A DNA stretch of 64,000 nucleotides from NCBI RefSeq assembly GCF_013822795.1, contig NZ_PNLB01000023.1, positions 27,107 to 91,106 on the forward strand. Direction: 5' to 3'. This document shows, piece after piece, positions 16,097-24,793 of this stretch. The position numbers and the translations under genes were made by a program. This DNA is from Phenylobacterium sp. GTDB lineage: Bacteria > Pseudomonadota > Alphaproteobacteria > Caulobacterales > Caulobacteraceae. The notes under the pieces are model-generated. The model was not told the origin of the DNA, did no database searches, and worked only from the letters and a program-made list of their open reading frames with translations. Each line of letters begins with the position of its first letter. Position 1 is the first letter of the stretch.

Positions 16097-18603
16097 CAGG
16101 CTTCTCCGGTCAGGAAGGTGTTCGACAGGGCCCGCACCGCCTCCGCCGACGGCTCGTCCAGCGCCTTGCGGGCCAGGTCGGCGCAGGCTTGCGGCGACAG
16201 GGTGCGGATCAGGGCCTTGGCTTCGGGGATCGCCGCCGAAGGCATGGAGAGTTCGCTGACCCCCAGGCCGATCAGGATCGGCACGGCCGCCAAGTCGCCG
16301 GCCAGGCCGCCGCAGACGCCGGTCCACAAGGCGTGCTTGCGCCCGCCCTCGCTGGCCTGGGCGATCATCCGCAGCACCGCCGGGTGCAGGGCGTCGATCT
16401 CGCCGGCTAGGTCCGGATTGCCGCGATCCATGGCCAGGGCGTACTGGGTCAGGTCGTTGGTGCCGACCGAAAGGAAGTCGGCCTCGGCGGCCAGCAGGTC
16501 GGCGATCGCCGCCGCCGCCGGGGTCTCGATCATCACCCCAAGGTCCGAGCGACCGACCCGGCCCATCTCGCGGCGGGCGTCGTCCAAGGCGGCGCGTACG
16601 GCCCGAAGTTCCGACAGGCTGGCGACCATCGGGACCATGATCTTGGCGTGCGGCGCGCCGCGCAGGATGGCGCGCAGCTGGGTCTTCAGCACCTGCGGGC
16701 GACGCATCAGCACGCGCACCCCTCGCACCCCCAGGGCGGGATTTTCTTCAGGCCCGATAGGCAGATAGCTCGCTGTCTTGTCACCGCCGACGTCCAGCAG
16801 GCGGATGATCAGCGGCCGCCCGCCGATCGCCGCGGCGATGGCGCCGTAGCGCTCGGCCTGCTCGTCCTCGTCGGGGGCGGTCTCGCGCTCGAGGAACAGG
16901 AACTCGGTGCGCAGCAGGCCGCAGCCCTCGGCCCCGGCCGCCTCCGCGGCCTCGGCGTCGGCGACCGAGCCGAGGTTCGCATAGACCTTGATCCGCGTGC
17001 CGTCGGCCATCCGGCAGTCCTCGCGCGAAGCGAGCCGCGCAGCGGCCCGGCGCTCGGCGCGGACGGCCAGGGTGGTCTGCGCCGCCTCCAGCGCCTTGGC
17101 GTCGGGGGCCACGTGCAGCAGGCCGGCGTCGGCGTCGAGGATCAGACTGGTCCCCTCGTTGATCGCCGCCACGCCCGCCCCGGCCGCCACCACCGCCGGC
17201 ACGCCCATCGAGGCGGCCAGGATGGCGACATGCGAAGTCGGCCCGCCCCTGGCGGTGCAGATCCCGGCCAGCCGGGCGGCGTCCAGCCCCATCAGCTGCG
17301 AGGGCAGCAGTTCCTCGGCCAGCAGGATCGCGCCCGGCGGCAGGTCGGGCCCACGGTCCTCCTCGCCGGCCAGCACCAGAAGGACCCGGCGCTCAAGATC
17401 CAGTAAGTCGTCGACCCGCTCGGCGATGCGCCGATCGCCGAGGCCGCGCAGCGCCTCGACATAGGCTCCGATGGCCGCGCGCCAGGCGAACCCGGCGCTC
17501 TTGCCCTCGCCGATCAGCCGCGCCGCCTGGCCGGTCAGCTCGGGATCTTCGAGAAAGGCCGCGTGGGCGCCCAGGATGGCGCGCCGCGCCTGCCCCTCGC
17601 CGCTCTCGGCCTCGCGGGCGATGCGGCCGGCGACGGCGGCGATGGCGGCGTCCAGCGCCGCGCGCTCGTCCGCCGCCCCTTGCCCGGACTCAACGACGGC
17701 CAGCTCCTCGACGAATAGGCGCACCGCCTTGCCGACCGCGAGGCCCGGCGAGGCCATGACGCCCTTCAGCTGGGCCAGACCGGCCCGCTTGGCCGGTGCG
17801 CTCTCCACGACCGGCGCCGCCGCCGGCTTGCGGATCGGCGCGCCCTCGCCCATGCCGCCCTCGATCAGTTCGGCCAGCGCCTCCAACGCCGCGGCCGCGT
17901 CGGGACCGGCGGCGGCCAGGGTGGCGCTGTCGCCGTGGCGCAGGCCCAGCGACATGATCCCCACCGGGCTGCGGGCGTTGGCGCGACGGTTGAGCGCCAG
18001 CAGCGAGACCTCCGCCTGGAAGCGCTTGGCGACCTCGGCGACCCGCGCCGCCGGCCGCGCGTGCAGGCCGTGGACCAGCGGCACGACGATCGCGCGGGTC
18101 AGCTCGGGTCCGGCCACGGCGGCCGCCTCTTCGACACCAGCGGGCGCCGACAGGGTCAGCAGCCGCTCCCCGACCTTCATCGTCGCCCCGGTGGTCCGCG
18201 CCGCGATGGTGCGGCCGGCCGCGTCGGTGACGATGATCGGGGTGATCAGGCTCTTGGCGCCCTCGGCCAGCACCGCCAGGTTGAAGGATATCAAGCGCTC
18301 GCCGGCGCGCACCGCCTGGCCCTCGACGACGTGGGCTTCGAAGCCCTTGCCGCCCAGGGTCACGGTGTCGAGGCCGACATGCATCAGTAGCTCCACGCCC
18401 CCTTCGGCCCGCAGGCTGACGGCGTGGCGCGCGGCGTGGACCGAGATGACCACCCCGTCGCAGGGCGCGTGCAGCACCGAACCGGTCGGGTCGATCGCAA
18501 CGCCGTCGCCCAGCATGGCTTGGGCGAAGACCGGATCAGGTACCTCGGCCAGCGGCGCGGCCCAACCGTCGAGCGGCGAAAGCAGGATCAGTTCAGCGGC
18601 CAT
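16096..18603 (-). CDS. nagF: PTS fusion protein IIA-HPr-EI (GlcNAc phosphotransfer chain)
   Basis: An 835-residue three-domain phosphotransfer protein. The IIA domain (crr-like) has His75 in LLMHVGLDTV. The HPr domain (from ~168) has His181 in HGLHARPAA. The EI domain (from ~278) has the active His458 in GGPTSHVAILA, plus the C-terminal PEP-binding motifs IMVPMVASLSELR, VMIETPAAAAIADLL, VGTNDLTQYALAMDRGN and GVCGGLAGD. One protein therefore carries phosphate from PEP to the NagE IIB domain. It overlaps the hexosaminidase stop by 11 bases upstream and nagE by one base downstream, giving a tight operon. This fusion is known in several Proteobacteria for GlcNAc or fructose; the neighbours decide for GlcNAc. 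Confidence 0.9.
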   Translation of the reverse strand: MAAELILLSPLDGWAAPLAEVPDPVFAQAMLGDGVAIDPTGSVLHAPCDGVVISVHAARHAVSLRAEGGVELLMHVGLDTVTLGGKGFEAHVVEGQAVRAGERLISFNLAVLAEGAKSLITPIIVTDAAGRTIAARTTGATMKVGERLLTLSAPAGVEEAAAVAGPELTRAIVVPLVHGLHARPAARVAEVAKRFQAEVSLLALNRRANARSPVGIMSLGLRHGDSATLAAAGPDAAAALEALAELIEGGMGEGAPIRKPAAAPVVESAPAKRAGLAQLKGVMASPGLAVGKAVRLFVEELAVVESGQGAADERAALDAAIAAVAGRIAREAESGEGQARRAILGAHAAFLEDPELTGQAARLIGEGKSAGFAWRAAIGAYVEALRGLGDRRIAERVDDLLDLERRVLLVLAGEEDRGPDLPPGAILLAEELLPSQLMGLDAARLAGICTARGGPTSHVAILAASMGVPAVVAAGAGVAAINEGTSLILDADAGLLHVAPDAKALEAAQTTLAVRAERRAAARLASREDCRMADGTRIKVYANLGSVADAEAAEAAGAEGCGLLRTEFLFLERETAPDEDEQAERYGAIAAAIGGRPLIIRLLDVGGDKTASYLPIGPEENPALGVRGVRVLMRRPQVLKTQLRAILRGAPHAKIMVPMVASLSELRAVRAALDDARREMGRVGRSDLGVMIETPAAAAIADLLAAEADFLSVGTNDLTQYALAMDRGNPDLAGEIDALHPAVLRMIAQASEGGRKHALWTGVCGGLAGDLAAVPILIGLGVSELSMPSAAIPEAKALIRTLSPQACADLARKALDEPSAEAVRALSNTFLTGEA

Positions 18604-20896
18604 CGGCGGCTCCCGCGACCAGGGTGACGCGATCGACGACCCACATCGGCTCGACGGCTTTCTGGGTGAAGGTGAAGCAGAGGTCCTGCGGTCCGGCGGC
18701 GCCGGCGGCGCCGGCGATCTTACCCTTCAGCACCGTGACGCCCTGAGAGCGGGTCGCCGGGGCGAGCGGCAGGGTGGCGACCACTGCGCCCTGGCAGGAG
18801 CCCTGGCGGATCTCAAGTTCGCCCTCTGGCGTGGCCGGCGGGTGGAATTTGATCTTCTCGATGTCCTTGCCGATCTGGAAGTTGAACGGGATCTGACCGA
18901 CCGCGACCTCAACCTCAGACACGCCCGTCAGGTCCGCGCCTTCGTAGAGCCAGCAGGGGCTCAGGATATCGACCAGGAAGCGGGCCCGCTCCCCCTGGAT
19001 CGGGGCGTCGTCTTCGAGGTTCAGCACCAGCGCCCCCGTACAGGCTTTCAACTCCTGGCTGGCCCGCGTGCGGATGCTGCGCGCGTCGACGGCGATGTCG
19101 GATGCGGCCGCCAGCGGCTGCCCCCCACGGAATGCCTGAGCGCGCACCTGCGTCCCCAGCGGCGCCGTGAACGGCTGGCTGTAGAGCGTCGAGCCGGCGC
19201 CCGGCGCCGAGCCGTCGAGGGTGTAGCGGATCTCACCGACCTGCTCGGCGCCCAGCAGCGTCACGCGTGCGCCATCGCCCTGCGGCGTGCTCAGCGCCCG
19301 CACCTTCAGCGGCGTCTCATCGAACGTCAGGCCCAGCGCACGGTAGCGGCCGAGCTCGGCCGGCAGCCGGTCGGCGAAGCCCTTCCAGTCCTTGTTCGCA
19401 GCCGGCGACCAGGCGGTCTCGGCGACGGCGGCCACGCGCGGGAACAGCATCTTGGAAACCCGCTCCTCGGTGCGCGCGTGCTCGGTCCAGATGTTGCCCT
19501 GCATGCCCAGCACGTGGCGCTGCTCGTCGGGATTGAGCGCCGCCGGCATCGGCTCGTAGTCGTAGACGTCCTTCAGCGTCACCACCCCGCCGCGGCCCGG
19601 CGGCTCGTCCGGCGCGGCGCTCTGGCGGTAGTTGAGGTACATCATCGGCTCGGGACTGAGGATGGTGTCATGGCCCAGCTTGGCGGCGATGATCGCCCCG
19701 TCGATCCCGCGCCAGGAGGTCACCGTGGCCGTCTCGGCGACGCCGCCCTCGAGGATCTCGTCCCAGCCGATCAGCCGGCGGCCCTTGGCATGCAACATCT
19801 GCTCGACCCGAGAGATGAACCAGCCCTGCAGCTGCCGCTCACTGGCGATGTGCAGCTCCTTCATCCGCGCCTGGACGGCCGGATTGGTCTTCCACTGGTC
19901 CTTCACCGCCTCGTCGCCGCCGACGTGGACATAGGTCCCCGGAAACAGCGCCACGACCTCGGTCAGCACGTCGTCGAGGAAGGCGAAGGTCTGCTCATCG
20001 ACATTGTAGAGATAGGGAAAGACGCCCCAGTCCGAGGACGTCGCGGTCGGCGGCGTGGCGGCCGAGCCCAGCTGCGGATAGGCGACGATCGGCGCGTGGG
20101 CGTGCCCCGGCGTCTCGATCTCCGGGACAATGGTCACGTGACGGTCGGCGGCGTAGGCGACGATCTCGCGAACCTGGTCCTGAGTGTAGTAGCCGCCGAT
20201 CACGCGCGGCTTACCAGTCTTGGGATCGATGTCAGCCGCAGCGGCCGGGCCGGCCGGAACCCGCCAGGCGCCGACCTCAGTCAGCTTCGGGTACTTCCTG
20301 ATCTCCAGCCGCCAGCCCTGATCGTCGGTCAGGTGCCAGTGCAGGGTGTTGAGCTTGGCCAGAGCCATGCGGTCGATCAGGCCCTTCACATAATCGACGC
20401 TCTGGAAGTGGCGGGCGCTGTCGAGCATCACGCCTCGCCAGCCGAACCGCGGCGCATCGTCGATCTGGCGGGCCCATAGCACCGCCGGCCCCTTGCCGAG
20501 CTCGGCGGTCGCCAACTGCCAGGCGCTGACCGCGCCGTAGAACAGGCCCGCGTCACCGGCCGAGGCGATAGTGATGCGCTGAACGCCGACGTCCAGCTTG
20601 TAGGCCTCGCCCGCCGGCCCCTGGCGACTGAGCACGATCGCCCGCTCGTCGGCCTTCGGCGCACGGATCGCCAATTTCAGCCCGCGGCTACGCTCCAGCA
20701 GATCAGCCAGGTAGCGGGCGCTGGCCAGCGCCTGGGCGTCGTTGGCCGGGACGCTGATCACAGTGCGTGCGTCGAGCTGGAAGGCCCCTTCGCGCGGGGT
20801 GTCAGACACCGGCGCCGGAACGATCGGGGCGGCGGCGAGCGCAGTCCCGGCGAACATCGCCGCGGCGGCCGTGGCCAGGAGAAGAGAACGGATCAT
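18593..20896 (-). CDS. beta-N-acetylhexosaminidase, GH20
   Basis: A 767-residue exported enzyme with a signal peptide (IRSLLLATAAAAMFAGTALA). A GH20b accessory domain comes first, then the catalytic TIM barrel: FGWRGVMLDSARHFQ, LHWHLTDDQGWRLEI, VPEIETPGHAHA and the catalytic pair Asp328-Glu329 in HVGGDE. A C-terminal region contains a chitobiase-type and discoidin-like beta domain (VGEIRYTLDGSAPGAGS). It releases GlcNAc from chitin oligosaccharides in the periplasm, feeding NagE. Start: ATG 20896 gives the signal peptide at the N-terminus but lacks a ribosome site, and a terminator-like hairpin ends about 15 bases upstream (separate entry). A GTG at 20911 is an alternative. Confidence 0.9.
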   Translation of the reverse strand: MIRSLLLATAAAAMFAGTALAAAPIVPAPVSDTPREGAFQLDARTVISVPANDAQALASARYLADLLERSRGLKLAIRAPKADERAIVLSRQGPAGEAYKLDVGVQRITIASAGDAGLFYGAVSAWQLATAELGKGPAVLWARQIDDAPRFGWRGVMLDSARHFQSVDYVKGLIDRMALAKLNTLHWHLTDDQGWRLEIRKYPKLTEVGAWRVPAGPAAAADIDPKTGKPRVIGGYYTQDQVREIVAYAADRHVTIVPEIETPGHAHAPIVAYPQLGSAATPPTATSSDWGVFPYLYNVDEQTFAFLDDVLTEVVALFPGTYVHVGGDEAVKDQWKTNPAVQARMKELHIASERQLQGWFISRVEQMLHAKGRRLIGWDEILEGGVAETATVTSWRGIDGAIIAAKLGHDTILSPEPMMYLNYRQSAAPDEPPGRGGVVTLKDVYDYEPMPAALNPDEQRHVLGMQGNIWTEHARTEERVSKMLFPRVAAVAETAWSPAANKDWKGFADRLPAELGRYRALGLTFDETPLKVRALSTPQGDGARVTLLGAEQVGEIRYTLDGSAPGAGSTLYSQPFTAPLGTQVRAQAFRGGQPLAAASDIAVDARSIRTRASQELKACTGALVLNLEDDAPIQGERARFLVDILSPCWLYEGADLTGVSEVEVAVGQIPFNFQIGKDIEKIKFHPPATPEGELEIRQGSCQGAVVATLPLAPATRSQGVTVLKGKIAGAAGAAGPQDLCFTFTQKAVEPMWVVDRVTLVAGAADGR

Positions 20897-20911
20897 CGGC
20901 CGGACTCGCAC

Positions 20912-20944
20912 AAAATAAGGGCGGAGCGGCAAGCCGCCCCGCCC
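20912..20944 (-). terminator. intrinsic-terminator-like hairpin directly before the hexosaminidase start
   Basis: On the minus strand the arm read from 20944 to 20933 (GGGCGGGGCGGC) pairs with the arm from 20930 to 20919 (GCCGCTCCGCCC): 12-base arms with one mismatch and a two-base loop. It is followed at once by TTATTTT (20918-20912), the classical U-rich tail. It ends only 15 bases before the ATG at 20896. It would stop transcripts arriving from the TonB receptor gene, or act as an attenuator in the hexosaminidase leader. Confidence 0.7.
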
Positions 20945-21035
20945 AGTGGCCTCGACGAGGCGGGGTTCGGGGGAATATCGGCGCGGCGGGTCATCATGGA
21001 CGCATCCTGTACCGGCCGAGGCGGGAAGCGAAGGC

Positions 21036-21097
21036 GCGGACGGGGCTCCCGGGCATGGGCTCCCCGTCCGCCGCGGGCGCAGCTCAGGAGCTGAGCT
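21036..21097 (-). terminator. two hairpins downstream of the TonB receptor gene
   Basis: Directly after the receptor stop (21132) lie AGCTCAG-gag-CTGAGCT at 21081-21097 and a perfect 10-bp repeat GCGGACGGGG (21036-21045) with CCCCGTCCGC (21062-21071). They lack a U-tract, so they may protect the transcript 3' end or help termination together with the hairpin at 20912-20944. Confidence 0.5.
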
Positions 21098-21131
21098 GCT
21101 TCCACGTTGGGACTTCGCGCTCTCGCGCGGA

Positions 21132-23783
21132 TCAGAAGCTCAGGCTGACTGTCGCCATGTACTTGCGGCCGGTGCGGTACGAGGCGCGCGGCATCGCCTC
21201 GACGTTGGCGTAGGCGTAGTACTCGGAGTCGGTGAGGTTCATCCCGGCCAGGGTCAGGCTGACATTGTCGGTGAAGTTGTAGGTTCCCGAGATGTCGAGG
21301 TTGTCCGAGTCCTTGACGTACATGTTGTCGCCGCGGTCGACGCCGGTGAAGTACTCCGAACGCCAGGTGTAGGTCGCGCGCAGCTGGATCGGACCATTCT
21401 CGTAGAACGGGCTGACGTTGATCTGATGCTTGGAGTTGAAGGGCAGGTCCTGCCCTTCGCTGCCATTGCCGTCAGCATAGGTGTAGTTGGCCAGCAGGCC
21501 GAAGCCGTAGGCGTAGTTCTGCTGATAAGCGATCGACACGCCCTTGATGTCGGCCGTGCCGGCGTTGTGCGGACGGCTGATCTGGTAAGTCGTGACCCGG
21601 CCCTGCGACTGGTTGAAGTACTGCTCCGGCGCGGTCTGCTGCAGGATGTAGTTGCTGATGTCCTTGTAGAAGAACTCCACCGCCACGATCGCCTGCGGCT
21701 GGAAGTACCACTCGGCCGACATGTTGAAGTTGCTGGACTTATAGGGGTCGAGGTTCGGGTTGCCGCCCGAACCGATCAGGATGCCGTCCGACAGCTGGAA
21801 GAAGTTGGTCATGTCGGCGTAGTTCGGCCGCGCGATCACCTGGGCGGCGGCGAAGCGCAGCAGCAGGTCTTCGCGGACGCTGTAGACCAGGTTCACGCTC
21901 GGCAGGAAGTTGTCGTAGCTCTTCTGCGAGGACTTCCAGGTCCAGTCCGCCGGGGCCGAGCAGGCCGAGCCCGGGTTGCAGACGTAACCGGCGCTGTCGA
22001 CGTCGGTGTAGACGTAGCGGACCCCGAAGTTCCCGCGCAGCTCGCCGGAGTCGATCTCAGCCTGGGCGTAGAGGGCGTTGATGTCCTCCTGGATCGCCCA
22101 GTTGCCGGCGGTGAATTCAGGCGCCGCGAAGATCGAGGGCGTCGGCATCGCGCGTCCAGGCGCCAGCCACGTCCCGCCTTCGACGTAGCTGACCATCGCC
22201 CCGCCATCGATGCGGAAGCGGTTCTTCATCTGCTGGTTGGAGTTGAAGCCGTCGAGATAGTTGCCCGGCGCCTGAGACGGATTGAACAGGCTGGCCGGGG
22301 CCGAGACGCCGGTCACGGCGATGCCGGCGTACTGCTGGGTCGTCTCGTGGCGGCGGAACTTGTAGCCGACCTGAACGCGCTTGATGACGCCGTCGAGGTC
22401 ATAGCCGAAGTCGGCCTGGGCGTACTTTTCTTCGTCGGTGGTCGGCTTTTCGACCAGGTTGCCGCTCCAGCCCGGATCGGTGGCGAAGGCGGCCGGATTG
22501 CCCTGGACGTTGGTGGCGTAGGTCAGCTGGCCGGGCACGCCGCTGATGTCGACGGTGTAGTCGGCCCAGTTGAGGAACTCGAGGAACACCTGCTTCTTGG
22601 TGCCGCCGTCGGCCTTGGAGAACCCGGCCGCGCCCGACAGATCCCAACCGTCGCCCTGATACTTCCCACGGAAGTCATAGGTGTCGGAGTTCATCTCGGC
22701 TTCGCGGGACTGGACGTCCAGCACGCTCAGCGCGTTCTTGAAGCTGGCGGAGGTGACGATGCCGTTGTTCACGGTCAGACCGGTCAGCGCGCCCAGGCTG
22801 TTCCAGGTGTTGCCCTGGAAGGCGTACATCGACTGGTTCAGGTTGTCGTAGTTCGCCTGGATCTTGAGCCAGTTGAACTCCAGTTCAACTTCCTCGGTCG
22901 GGCGGAACTGCAGCGACGCAGTGTAGCTGGTGCGATCGCGCTCCTGCTCGAAGAACGAGGTGCCGAAGGCGTTGGGGCTGCGGGCGTTGAGGTTGGCGCC
23001 CAGCGTCGAGGCGCACGTGCCGGTGCAGCCGAAGTTGCGCGAGTCGACCGGGTTGTCGGCGTTGCCGCCGGCCCAGTTGCTGGCGGCCATGGTGCCGTAG
23101 GTCTCGATGCCGTCGCGGCGCAGCTGGTCGGTGGCCTTCTGGACCGAGAGCGCGATGCCGAAGGTTTCGGCCTCGTTCTTCCAGCTGCCCATCAGGGCGC
23201 CCTGCAGGTCGCCCTCTTCCGAGCGGTCGTTGTAGAGGTAGCCGATCGAGCCGGCGGCCAGCATCGGCTTCAGGTCGAGCGGGCGACGGGTGACGACGTT
23301 GACCGTGCCGCCGATGCTGCCTTCGTCGATGCGCGCTTCCGGCGACTTGTAGATGTCGACGCGGCCGACGATCTGCGGCGCCAGCAGGGCGTAGTTGAAG
23401 GTCCGGCCCGGCGAGTCGAGGATGAACCAGTCGGCGGATGCGACGGTCTGGCCGTTGAGCAGGGTGCGGTTCAGCGCCGGGTCGGTGCCCAGGATGCTGA
23501 CCTTTTCGCCCTGGCCGAACTGGCGGTCGACGGTGACGCCGGGCACCATGGTCAGGGCTTCGGCGACGTTGGTGTTCGGGAACTTGCCGACGTCTTCGGC
23601 GGTGACCGAGTCGACGATGGCGTCGGCCGCGCGCTTGGTCTCCAGCGACTGCTGCAGCGAGGCGCGGATGCCGGTGACGACCAGCTCGTCGACCTGGGTG
23701 TCCTGCGCGAAGGCCGGCCCTGCGACCGCGACAGCCAACAGGCTCGCAGAGGCGATCAAAATGGATTTGCGATGCATTTTCAC
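21132..23783 (-). CDS. TonB-dependent receptor, GlcNAc/chitin-oligosaccharide uptake type
   Basis: An 883-residue outer-membrane receptor. The GTG at 23783 is favoured by GGGGAGA seven bases upstream; ATG 23777 is an alternative. Signal peptide ILIASASLLAVAVAGPAFA, then a short TonB-box-like DELVVTGIRASLQQSLETKR, the plug domain (DAIVDSVTAEDVGKFPNTNVAEALTMVPGVTV written in part) and a beta barrel ending in TVSLSF with terminal Phe. The IRASLQQSLETKR-A--IVDSI-AEDIGKFPD pattern typifies sugar-specific TonB receptors of Caulobacterales and Xanthomonads. Adjacent GlcNAc genes and the shared regulatory region with the GntR gene indicate uptake of chitin-derived oligosaccharides; direct substrate evidence is absent. 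Confidence 0.88.
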   Translation of the reverse strand: MKMHRKSILIASASLLAVAVAGPAFAQDTQVDELVVTGIRASLQQSLETKRAADAIVDSVTAEDVGKFPNTNVAEALTMVPGVTVDRQFGQGEKVSILGTDPALNRTLLNGQTVASADWFILDSPGRTFNYALLAPQIVGRVDIYKSPEARIDEGSIGGTVNVVTRRPLDLKPMLAAGSIGYLYNDRSEEGDLQGALMGSWKNEAETFGIALSVQKATDQLRRDGIETYGTMAASNWAGGNADNPVDSRNFGCTGTCASTLGANLNARSPNAFGTSFFEQERDRTSYTASLQFRPTEEVELEFNWLKIQANYDNLNQSMYAFQGNTWNSLGALTGLTVNNGIVTSASFKNALSVLDVQSREAEMNSDTYDFRGKYQGDGWDLSGAAGFSKADGGTKKQVFLEFLNWADYTVDISGVPGQLTYATNVQGNPAAFATDPGWSGNLVEKPTTDEEKYAQADFGYDLDGVIKRVQVGYKFRRHETTQQYAGIAVTGVSAPASLFNPSQAPGNYLDGFNSNQQMKNRFRIDGGAMVSYVEGGTWLAPGRAMPTPSIFAAPEFTAGNWAIQEDINALYAQAEIDSGELRGNFGVRYVYTDVDSAGYVCNPGSACSAPADWTWKSSQKSYDNFLPSVNLVYSVREDLLLRFAAAQVIARPNYADMTNFFQLSDGILIGSGGNPNLDPYKSSNFNMSAEWYFQPQAIVAVEFFYKDISNYILQQTAPEQYFNQSQGRVTTYQISRPHNAGTADIKGVSIAYQQNYAYGFGLLANYTYADGNGSEGQDLPFNSKHQINVSPFYENGPIQLRATYTWRSEYFTGVDRGDNMYVKDSDNLDISGTYNFTDNVSLTLAGMNLTDSEYYAYANVEAMPRASYRTGRKYMATVSLSF

Positions 23784-23837
23784 TCGGCTTCTCCCCTAAA
23801 TCCGGGTCTCCCCCCGGAGCCGATGCGAGCCCAATGT

Positions 23838-23983
23838 GATACCAATTCTTCGCAAACATCTGCGAAGACCGGCGTTACATCGACTTGCGGAGCCGATCTG
23901 TGCGCAGTTTCACAAAATTGACAAGCCCAAAAAGAGACCAATTGCACACTTGGCACATATTGGTATCTAAATGGTCTCAAGAC
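23838..23983. promoter_or_regulatory. candidate operator array of the GlcNAc locus
   Basis: The divergent region between receptor and regulator holds five related half-sites: GATACCAAT (23838-23846), GAGACCAAT (23934-23942), ATTGGTATC (23959-23967), ATGGTCTC (23971-23978) and, overlapping the last, GTCT-ca-AGAC (23974-23983). The first and third are perfect inverted copies, and TGGTATC and TGGTCTC are direct repeats exactly 11 bases apart, one helical turn. HutC/NagR-type GntR regulators bind GT-T-type half sites, so this is the natural operator region for the adjacent GntR gene. Confidence 0.6.
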
Positions 23984-24027
23984 ACGTCGGCGGGATATCG
24001 GCCGGCGATCGACGCGGAGCGACGCCT

Positions 24028-24765
24028 TTGACCTTTTCCGAGCGCATCGGCCAGTTGGACGCCAAGGACCACGCGCCGCTCTACCGCCAGCTTCAGAAGG
24101 TGCTGCGCGACGCGATCGCCAACCACATCCTCGGTCCCGACGACGCCCTGCCGGCCGAACGCGACTTCGCCGAGGAACTGGGCGTGTCGAGAATCACCGT
24201 GCGCAAGGCGCTGGACGGGCTGGTCAGCGAGGGGCTCCTCGTCCGTCGCCAGGGCGCGGGCACCTTCGTCGCTGCGCGAGTCGAGAAGAACTTCTCCAAG
24301 CTGTCGTCGTTCACCGAGGACATGATCGCCCGTGGCCGCATCCCGCACTCGGCCTGGCTGTCGCGCACCGAAGGCCTGGTGACGCCGGAAGAGTCGCTGA
24401 CGCTCGGCCTGTCGCCCGGCGCGCCGGTCTACCGCTTCAACCGCATCCGTTTCGCCGACGGGGCGCCGATGGCGCTGGAGTACTCGACGCTGGCGGCCTT
24501 CTGCATGCCGAGCCCCGAGTTCGTGGAAACCTCGCTCTACGAGGCGCTGGAAAAGACCGGCCACCGCCCGGTCCGGGCCCTGCAGAGGCTGCGGGCCGTT
24601 CTCTTCACCGACGAGCAGGCCGAACTGCTGGGCGTGGCGCCGCGCGACGCCGGCCTGCTGATCGAGCGCCGCGGGTTCCTGAAGGACGGGCGCGCGGTCG
24701 AAGTCACCCAGTCCTATTATCGCGGCGACGCCTACGACTTCGTCGCCGAACTCAACGCTCTTTGA
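24028..24765 (+). CDS. nagQ: GntR/HutC-subfamily regulator of GlcNAc genes
   Basis: A 245-residue regulator. I choose the TTG at 24028, eight bases after GGAG; the ATG at 23971 has no ribosome site and lies within the operator-like repeats. The N-terminal winged helix (APLYRQLQKVLRDAIANHILGPDDALPAERDFAEELGVSRITVRKALDGLVSEGLLVRRQGAGTFVA, written in part) is followed by a UTRA ligand domain (SLYEALEKTGHRPVRALQRLRAVLF and VTQSYYRGDAYDFVAEL), which in this subfamily binds sugar phosphates such as GlcN-6-P or GlcNAc-6-P. It heads the nag metabolic operon and diverges from the receptor. The symbol is by analogy with alphaproteobacterial NagQ. Confidence 0.82.
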   Translation: MTFSERIGQLDAKDHAPLYRQLQKVLRDAIANHILGPDDALPAERDFAEELGVSRITVRKALDGLVSEGLLVRRQGAGTFVAARVEKNFSKLSSFTEDMIARGRIPHSAWLSRTEGLVTPEESLTLGLSPGAPVYRFNRIRFADGAPMALEYSTLAAFCMPSPEFVETSLYEALEKTGHRPVRALQRLRAVLFTDEQAELLGVAPRDAGLLIERRGFLKDGRAVEVTQSYYRGDAYDFVAELNAL

Positions 24766-24793
24766 GACAAGACCCGTGGCCCGGAGAAAACGC

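Noticed and set aside
14639..16768. 709-residue plus-strand open frame
   Set aside because: Antisense shadow of nagE and the PTS fusion gene, rich in His/Gln/Arg.
17471..20479. 1002-residue plus-strand open frame
   Set aside because: Antisense shadow of the PTS fusion and GH20 genes; composition is low-complexity and no domain is visible.
20946..23921. 991-residue open frame on the plus strand opposite the TonB receptor
   Set aside because: It is a GC-driven antisense frame (Val/Arg/Gly rich, no motifs, no ribosome site) fully opposite a clear TonB receptor.
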